Below are positions 20,917-27,000 of a stretch of 27,000 bases of DNA, piece after piece. Positions within the stretch are counted from its first letter, which is position 1. Every line of letters starts with the position of its first letter. This stretch comes from Polytrichum commune (Eukaryota; Streptophyta; Polytrichopsida; Polytrichales; Polytrichaceae). A program made the position numbers and the translations under genes. The DNA is taken from NCBI GenBank assembly GCA_950295325.1, contig OX485805.1, forward strand, positions 12,030,501-12,057,500, written 5' to 3'. Under the pieces are notes generated by a model. It was not told the DNA's origin. It did no database searches and saw only the letters and a program-made list of their open reading frames with translations.

Positions 20917-21922
20917 ATATATCGTGCAAAGGGGCATCTGGAATGGCCTCATCATCATCACTCAGGTCGCCCGCAGTAGAGAAAGTCGAAGCATTTGGAG
21001 GTGGAACTGCCAGGGGTTCAAGGACTTCAGAAAAGAGCATAGAGTCGCTCTCTAAAGCCAGAATGTGGCGATTACATGCACGGGCTGCGCGAATAGTAGC
21101 TCCTGGAGAAATGGGACAAATTAGGACATGAAACATGGTATGAAAATTAAAAGTAAAAAAGGAAGGAGAAGTGGGTATGAGGTACATGTGGAAGCGGTTA
21201 GGTCGGTGACAATACCATCTAAAGGAGATAATCCATGCACAAAGAGCTTCATGAGAACATCAAATTTCTCCTTCGGGCCTTGCCATGGCGAACCATCGCT
21301 TTTACGAATCAACTGGGTCTCAGATGTGACAGGATTGAAAAGAACATCATCACACGCTAAGTCCACCTAAGGGACTGAAGGGTCTGGAGTGATCGTGAGG
21401 ATCTTTGGCTGCCTAACCTTAGAAGTAGGGACAAATCTGACTATAAGAATAGCCTTGAACTTCAAAGTCTGCAAAGGTAAATCCAATAATCAGCTAAGTC
21501 TTAAGAAGAAAAATCGGAAGAGAAGAAAAAACTTAGTTAAAATAGTAGAAAAGAGAGAAGGACAAGAAACAAACATTTTTGGCTGACACGAGGGGATTGG
21601 CAAGGTGCAAATAATTGATGATGGTCCACTCGTCAAGAACCTTCATCTTGTAATTCTTGAAAAATGATGAAATCTCCTTGCGAACCATGAGACTGTCGGG
21701 GTAGAAAAGAATGAAGGCTCCATCGTCATGCAAGTAGGAATATGCAAATCTCATGGTCACTTTAAGAGAAGTATCGGAGTACTCATTCCAAGGTGGGATC
21801 TGAGACGGGGGATTAGAAACTCCAGGAACTCTCTGCCCGTCAGGGTACTCAGCAATAAGCAAGTCCACTGCAGGTTTCTAAATGAGTTTGCCATCAAAGT
21901 AGAAGTGGCGTCCAGTGCCAAC
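20917..21922 (-). other. Beta-class DNA methyltransferase-like region (exons 6-8)
   Basis: The order suits a permuted N4-cytosine/N6-adenine methyltransferase. First a catalytic-side block, VDLLIAEYPDG followed by NPPSQIPPW, where active enzymes carry DPPY or SPPW. Then a helix and strand, SYLHDDGAFILFYPDS, like the LkpgGxlvvf strand. Then WQGPKEKFDVLMKLF, and the AdoMet-binding side GIVTDLTAST joined across intron 7 to GATIRAARACNRHILALESD, like the DpFxGxGxTxxAAxxxxRxxxxxExD signature. The catalytic tetrapeptide is not canonical and the glycine at the exon junction is lost to TGA in this copy. An alternative is a methyltransferase fold without activity. Confidence 0.5.
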
Positions 21923-23948
21923 CTAAACCGGAGAGGAATGTAAGTCCTGGGAATTCTGAGCTAGAACTTGACATTGAAAAAATACCACAAAAATCCAACT
22001 ACCAACCTATAACATGACATTGAAAAAATGAAAGCAATATTGTAGTGAATTGGAAATTAGGGGAAGACCTTGTTCAGAAAGTAAACAATGTCTTCGTAGT
22101 TGGTGTTGAACTTTCCAGTGATTGTCTTCTTCTCCACAATACAAACAAAAGAATCATTCACAAGAAGTTGTTGAAAAGTATATGCGGTTGACAATGCAAC
22201 AACCTTCACCTTCATGGGATGACGCTTAGGGGGAGACAAGAACGTGGTGGCAGTACTGGACTCCGGGACATCAACTTCTGGCGCTTCGTAATTGGCTTTG
22301 CTAGAAGTACTGAAGGACTCGGTGGTGATGCAGGAAGTCTAGATGCACTTGAAGCAAGTGCAGCATCTGCTGCAGAGAAGAGGGGCGGCGTCCCAACCAA
22401 GGAAGTGGCCCTCTGAACCTGATCAGAAACGGGAGCCTTCTTCTGCCTCGGTTGCCTCTTGGATTTTGAGGCCGGCCGTTGACTAGTAAGCACCTGAAGC
22501 GGAGTGTCGACGGTATCCGAAGGAGTCCCAGTTCGAAGGGAAGGTGGTTGGATGGAGTCTCGAAGAACAATGTCAAACGAAGGGGCCTTCGAAGCTGGGC
22601 AGTCAAGATACCACCCACATCGCTCCCAGTGCACAGAATCCCATGATTTTAAGATCCCCTCAGTGAGCATGAAATCCTCACTATCTCTCTCCAAGAAATT
22701 AACAAAGAAGGGAGGGGATCTAGAGATAGCCTTGGAGGGGAAGAGGACATATTTGAAGTACCGGTGCAGAATACGGTGTAATGTTGGCTTGAACAAGTAC
22801 TGCTTGTCGATAGTGTTGTTCTTGTTCACTCCTTTCTCCACTGCGAATTCGCGGAAGAATGCCGTGTCCCATAATGATATGCGAATCTGCTCAATATAAT
22901 AAAAAATGGTTGGAATTGGATCCCGGCCATCAAGTTGATAGTTGATGGTGGCCTTTTGATCACGCAGGACACCATCGAGAAGCTTTTGTGATTCCACTGC
23001 CAACTGCATAGCACGACAAAGGAGTTATGAACAAAGAAGATAACAAATTTGCAATGGCCTAGCAATGAAAGTTCAAAAGCAAAAAAATAATTTTTGAGAA
23101 CTCAACAAAGAAGGCAGAGAATCACATATTTGAGCCCACCATGTTGCCTTATTCAACCAAGTGTGAAAGGCGTCATCGTTGAAACCTTGCTTGGGGAATT
23201 TCAGTTGCACCCGAAGACTTGGAGGCTGATTCCAGCGCTCAAGCTAAAGTACCTTCATGGAAGGATCCATGGCAGACACAGCCAACATCCACAACTTCTC
23301 TAACTTCATCTCAACACCGTCATCACGACACTCATAATGAGTCTTCACTTCGGCAAGAAAAACAGGAGTGTTCTGAGGATCAACAATTGGTAAGATCTTC
23401 TTCAACTCACTTTTGAAATGCACCTTGGCACGTGTAACCGCCTTGCCAACGATGTCATCAACGCGTTGAGATGTCCAGTCCTCAGGATTTGGATATCGAT
23501 CATAAAATTTCCGCTCTGCAGATGCAGCAACCACTCCAATTTCTTGCTGAGACATTTGAAAAGCAAAGAATTAGTATATTAGCAATGCGAAAATATAGAG
23601 GAAGTTAAAAGTGGGAATGAAACCATAGGAAGAGTATGAAAACAATTGAACCTGGTAGAGTATGGAGGTGAGCGATGCAGTTGTAAGGGTGAACCAAGTC
23701 TTGGTTTTAGGATTCTTCTATTTTATCTCCGCAGCTTGAACATCATCTTGAGACACCAAAGACTTGAAGAACTCCAATGGTTGTTTGGCAAGACTCTGAG
23801 TGCGGTAGAGCCGATGCACAAGGTTTGCAACCACATGTGAATTTTCATTTCTCCTGGGTGGCAGAAAATCAAAATTAAATGAGAGATGAGGTACCATGAC
23901 AAAAATGAGATGAAATCAAGAGAGCATGTGATTGCAATGAGAACATAC

Positions 23949-24492
23949 TAGTTGACTTCGTGTAAGGCAGTGAGCATGGATACAACATCCCCATTCACAA
24001 CGAGAATAATACTCTCGACCGTATAATGCCAAGAAATATCATTCAGGTGGTCATTGTTGATAATTGGCATCCAAGCTTGGATGCGGTGGTTGCCATTCCA
24101 AACATGGAACATCTTCCCACAAAATACTTGGAGAGCTGGATCGACGGTTAGCATGGCCTCAAATTTGTTGTTCACTGTCACCCAATGCTGATTCCAAGTG
24201 GAAATGATCTCTGCGGAAACGTCTGAAGTTTTGCCTTCATTGTCCTCCAGGGCAACATAAAAAACACCATTACCTTCCATGTAACCGTTCTTCTGGAAAT
24301 GCGAAGCCAACTTAAGGACATCATTCTTAAGGAAGGGACGGACCATGGGAAGACAAACCATTCGACATAGAGGAATGAAGATCTTGGACTTGTTCTTCGG
24401 TTGAAATCTAAGTCCCTCAATCCTGGATTTGGTGCTGGGAATCTCATTAGAGACCATGGTATGGAGCTTCGAGCGAGCATCTATTGGATTGT
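23949..24492 (-). other. ParB/sulfiredoxin-like domain (exon 2 of the pseudogene)
   Basis: The exon reads without a stop for 181 codons. Features fitting the ParB N-terminal / sulfiredoxin fold: a helix-turn LKLASHFQKNGYMEGNGVFY segment, comparable to the (v)xxLaxSIxxxG box, and FHVWNGNHRIQAWMPI, comparable to the (D)GNHRxxA box that binds nucleotide in this fold. In phage and bacterial proteins this fold is often fused to, or encoded beside, DNA methylases. The acceptor TTTTCAG precedes it and the donor GTATGT follows. Confidence 0.55.
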
Positions 24493-24764
24493 CTGAAAAT
24501 GAAGGCAAATTCATTAGATATTGCATGAGATATTGCATGAGACTTCTGCCTCAAGAGAATGCGACATGTATATCAGCAGTCCAGAAAGCAATACGTGAAT
24601 ACAGAGCCAAAATCGTGAGTGAATGTTTATTTTGAAAATCCCACTAATTAGTTAATAGTAAACTGCAAATTGAACAGATGACAGCCAGGTTTGGACTCGT
24701 GACCGACGCAGAACGTACCACCGGCAGGCTCACCCGAAGAAGCTGAGGAAGCGCACAATGCCAT

Positions 24765-25584
24765 ATCAGTCAATAAAAGTCATAATAAAATTGTGTGCAA
24801 ACAAAATGAACTCGATTTCTAAAATATCAGAAGAAGAGAGGCATTTGACTACATGGTGAATGACCCCTAACAATGTACGCACTTCATAATCGACAAGGTT
24901 CATTCACGAAATTGGAATGCAATACCAAACATCATGAAATTGGAATGAATAAATAAAACCCACAAAGCAATGTGGAATGCACCTTCTCCACCATCTCCAC
25001 CATCTCCTGGACTCACAACACTCGCTTGAACTGAAACAAGTTCAACACAATGCCACCTTTAGCTCATGTCAGAAGCACCCACATTTGAATGAGGTACCTC
25101 AAGTGATGGTGAGATGATGAGGTTTGAAATGAATTGGAAGGGGAAATTGCGAAATGTGGATAAAAGTATGAAGTGCCCCACTTTAATTGTGAGGGAAGAA
25201 GTGGTTAGAAAGGATATGTCAGCTTATGGTTCATCCAGTTGGAGGGATTGGTGTACATATATCTGAACCCAACCCGCTTAAGAGAGTCAGAAAGTTAAGG
25301 AGAGTGGGAGAGACTGTTGACATTAATGACAATGAGCTGGAAAGAGCAAGGCCAAGACACTTATTGGAAAACACTGCAGATTATAACCAGGCACAAACAC
25401 AGCTGGATGTTTGTCTCAAGAAGGGAGGCATCAGACAGATGCTCGGATTTTTATAGACCTGAGTCATGATGTTGGTTTAGTAGGCCTTCAGGTTGTGAGC
25501 CCGTTTGCCCGAGGCATGCCGGGTCGTGATGTGACATACTGCCGAACTGCACCTCCCGAACTGCACCTGCCGAACTCACTTGCA
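24765..25584. other. Upstream region of the pseudogene, unassigned open stretch
   Basis: No confident gene. A plus-strand open stretch at 25226-25456 (76 codons, starting GTG or TTG-like, with DINDNELERARPRHLLENTA) has protein-like composition but no family or splice context was recognised. Minus-strand sequence next to 24765 would be the leader of the pseudogene; no TATA box could be assigned. Confidence 0.3.
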
Positions 25585-25674
25585 GGGAGAGAGAGATAGA
25601 GAGAGGAAGAGAGGGAGAGGGAGAGAGAGAGGGAGAAAGAGGGAGAGAATAAGAATGAGGGAGAGAGAACGAGG
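25585..25674. repeat. Compound GA microsatellite
   Basis: Ninety bases of almost pure purine made of GA, GGA and GAAA units, immediately before the GC-rich linker motif and the rDNA-derived array. Plausibly unstable in length. Confidence 0.9.
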
Positions 25675-25684
25675 GTATGTAAAC

Positions 25685-25710
25685 CCTCGGCCGGCACCGG
25701 CTGGGATGCC
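25685..25710 (+). repeat. GC-rich linker motif, copy 1 (outside the array)
   Basis: CCTCGGCCGGCACCGGCTGG followed by GATGCC. The core GCCGG-CA-CCGGC is a small inverted repeat. The same 26-mer with one change recurs inside both rDNA-derived units at 25978-26003 and 26343-26368. Confidence 0.85.
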
Positions 25711-25722
25711 TCGGCCAGCAGC

Positions 25723-25749
25723 CACCGAACTCACCGAACTCACCGAACT
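25723..25749 (+). repeat. 9 bp tandem repeat, three copies
   Basis: CACCGAACT is repeated three times exactly, followed by CACC. Relatives (CCGAACTGCACCT) occur at about 25541-25575 on the other side of the GA tract. Confidence 0.9.
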
Positions 25750-25805
25750 CACCTGCAGCATACATTCGAAGGATCAAAAAGCAACGTCGCTATGAACGCT
25801 TGGCT

Positions 25806-25848
<43 letters not shown>

Positions 25849-25977
25849 AGCTTCAAATTTCGAAAGACTAAAGGATCGATAGGCCATGCATTCACAGTTT
25901 GTATTCGTAATCAAAATCAAAATCAAATGAGCTTTTACCCTTCTGTTCCACACGAGATTTATGTTCTCGTTGAAGGG

Positions 25978-26003
25978 CCTCGGCCGGCACCGGCTGGGGT
26001 GCC
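25978..26003 (+). repeat. GC-rich linker motif, copy 2 (rDNA unit 1)
   Basis: The 26-mer that closes the 25S-derived segment in unit 1, followed by ACCGCGCATCAG. It has no counterpart in the normal rRNA at this position, as far as I recall the sequence. Confidence 0.85.
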
Positions 26004-26012
26004 ACCGCGCAT

Positions 26013-26048
<36 letters not shown>

Positions 26049-26102
26049 TACCCAGCTCACGTTCCCTATTGGTGGGTGAACAATCCAACACTTGGTGGAT
26101 TC

Positions 26103-26138
<36 letters not shown>

Positions 26139-26170
26139 CCAAAAAGCAACGTCGCTATGAACGCTTGGCT

Positions 26171-26204
<34 letters not shown>

Positions 26205-26342
26205 AACACCTCTAGCTTCAAATTCCGAAAGACTAAAGGATCGATAGGCCATGCATTCACAGTTTGTATTCGTAATGAAAATGAAAATCAAATGAGCTTT
26301 CACCCTTCTGTTCCACACGAGATTTCTATTCTCGTTGAAGGG

Positions 26343-26368
26343 CCTCGGCCGGCACCGGCTGGGGTGCC
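26343..26368 (+). repeat. GC-rich linker motif, copy 3 (rDNA unit 2)
   Basis: Identical to copy 2, 365 bp further on. Identity of the two linkers while flanking rDNA differs by several substitutions suggests unit-wise amplification with some later change. Confidence 0.85.
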
Positions 26369-26377
26369 ACCGCGCAT

Positions 26378-26432
<55 letters not shown>

Positions 26433-26525
26433 ATTGGTGGGTGAACAATCCAACACTTGGTGGATTATGCTTCACAATGATAGGAAGAGATGACATCGAA
26501 GGATCAAAAAGCAACGTCGCTATGA

Positions 26526-27000
26526 TAACTATATCTAAATTCACAGAAGTCTTGTTCTCAATCCGATTTCTGCTAATGCTCATATGACAAAAGTTTCAAT
26601 CTTTTGAAGCTAATTAGTATAAGCTGAAGAACATGAAAAACGAACCTAACAACACCCACATACCTTGAGCCTTTTGGCTTCTCAGAGTTCAGAATCGATC
26701 TTAGTTTCTCGTTAGATCCAATGAATGGGGAGAAGTGACCACCAGTTACAGATGAACCAGTTACGTTCGAGAAATAACTGGTTGCAGTTTGAAGCCTTCA
26801 GGAAAATTACCAATCAATTTAGAGGAATCTGTAGAGCATACCTCAAATTAATATAGGGAAACCGAAAGATCACAACATGTAAAGCGGTTGGACTTTGGAA
26901 ACACTAGATTTCTCACTCATTATGCCCAAATCTCCAAGTTAGAACTGAACCTATGTCCAGGAAGAACCGGCGGATGAAACTGTTGAGTTTCATAAATAAT
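26526..27000. other. Unassigned terminal stretch
   Basis: No gene can be supported. On the minus strand about 26660-26800 there is an open stretch ending in a donor-like CTCAAG|GTATGT at about 26663, which could be an exon of a gene extending beyond the window. AACCAGTTA occurs as a short inverted and direct repeat at about 26738-26786. Confidence 0.25.

Larger units (their letters stand above)
20580..24764 (-). pseudogene. ParB-like / DNA-methyltransferase-like protein, nine-exon pseudogene
   Basis: Exons on the minus strand: 24764-24734, 24492-23949, 23853-23652, 23546-23126, 22996-22069, 21922-21575, 21468-21186, 21102-20917, 20800-20580. All eight introns are GT...AG, 83-241 bp, and phases fit throughout except at the lesions. 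The ATG follows an in-frame TGA and the final TGA is intact. About 1,050 codons. Order of parts: ParB/sulfiredoxin-like region (exon 2); helical linker (exons 3-5); serine/proline/alanine-rich stretch with a basic KSKRQPRQKK signal (exon 5); beta-class methyltransferase-like region (exons 6-8); disordered acidic and proline-rich tail (exons 8-9). Lesions: TAG at the exon 2/3 junction, TAG 23720-23718, TAG 23246-23244, a frameshift in exon 5 before about 22300, TAG 21880-21878, TAG 21369-21367, and TGA at the exon 7/8 junction. I infer a nuclear DNA-binding or DNA-modifying ancestor; family identity rests on motifs only. Confidence 0.7.
25764..26525 (-). repeat. 365 bp tandem array derived from cytoplasmic 25S rRNA gene (pseudo-rDNA)
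   Basis: Units begin at 25771, 26136 and 26501 (two full units and a 25 bp start of a third), exactly 365 bp apart. On the minus strand each unit reads as the 3' part of plant 25S rRNA: AACGAGAA...GAAATCTCGTG, GAACAGAAGGGT, GGCCTATCGATCCTTTAG, GAAGCTAGAGGTGT, GGGATAACTGGCTTGTGGC, GCGACGTTGCTTTTTG, CACCAAGTGTTGGATTGTTC and GACAGGTTAGTTTTACCC, ending at CTACTGATG. There, instead of continuing, it passes through a GC-rich linker of about 35 bp back to the AACGAGAA block. Departures from the canonical rRNA (for example CATTTGATT for CGTTTGATT and a lengthened GATTTT repeat) and absence of the rest of the gene show that it is not functional. Confidence 0.9.

Noticed and set aside
22301-22899. Open frames opposite or beside exon 5
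   Set aside because: They are shadows of the exon 5 coding region in other frames.
25451-25777. Minus-strand frames rich in serine and leucine
   Set aside because: They are readings of the GA microsatellite.
25792-26414. Plus-strand open frames in the rDNA array
   Set aside because: They are antisense to 25S-derived sequence and repeat with the 365 bp unit.
1-27000. CRISPR arrays, bacterial operons and tRNA genes
   Set aside because: No spaced direct-repeat array, no ribosome-binding-site gene clusters and no tRNA-like B-box context were seen; the DNA is plant nuclear.

Overview
The window is nuclear DNA of a land plant. The evidence is spliceosomal introns with GT/AG borders, a plant-type RNF4-like SUMO-targeted ubiquitin ligase gene, many small inverted-repeat transposons, and a block of decayed cytoplasmic 25S rDNA. 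The lineage cannot be fixed from sequence alone. The gene content does not look like a compact seed-plant gene region, and a bryophyte, lycophyte or fern is possible but unproven. It is a gene-poor, transposon-rich interval with one apparently intact gene.

Layout: 1-5200 is AT-rich DNA without a credible gene, holding two copies of a ~370 bp MITE with palindromic ends (25-334 and 4613-4983) and a 504 bp TIR element (3871-4374). 5400-10242 is the intact gene, plus strand, four coding exons, 258 residues: SUMO-interacting motifs followed by a C-terminal C3HC4 RING. Its first intron carries an internal triplication and its second a near-perfect 59 bp-arm MITE. 10243-17380 holds decayed coding scraps, three further inverted-repeat structures including a third copy of the first MITE, and a diverged 536 bp tandem duplication.

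17400-20360 is a second gene start, plus strand, now broken. Its reading frame at 17939 is cut by a 1.29 kb hAT-like element with a perfect 8 bp target-site duplication. That element was itself hit by a 410 bp relative with its own perfect 8 bp duplication. A second copy of the outer element lies 160 bp further on in the same gene and preserves the empty site of the nested insertion.

20580-24764, minus strand, is the most interesting locus: a nine-exon gene model of about 1,050 codons whose splice sites and phases mostly fit. An N-terminal region resembles the ParB/sulfiredoxin fold (GNHR motif) and a C-terminal region resembles a beta-class N4/N6 DNA methyltransferase. This pairing is typical of phage and bacterial DNA-modification proteins but sits here in an intron-rich plant gene. 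This copy is dead: four in-exon stops, two stops formed at splice junctions and one frameshift. All four in-exon stops and one of the junction stops are TAG.

25585-26525 is a compound GA microsatellite, a 9 bp tandem repeat and a 365 bp tandem array. The array unit is a 3' piece of 25S rDNA closed on itself by a GC-rich linker that also occurs outside the array. The rest, to 27000, shows no confident feature.
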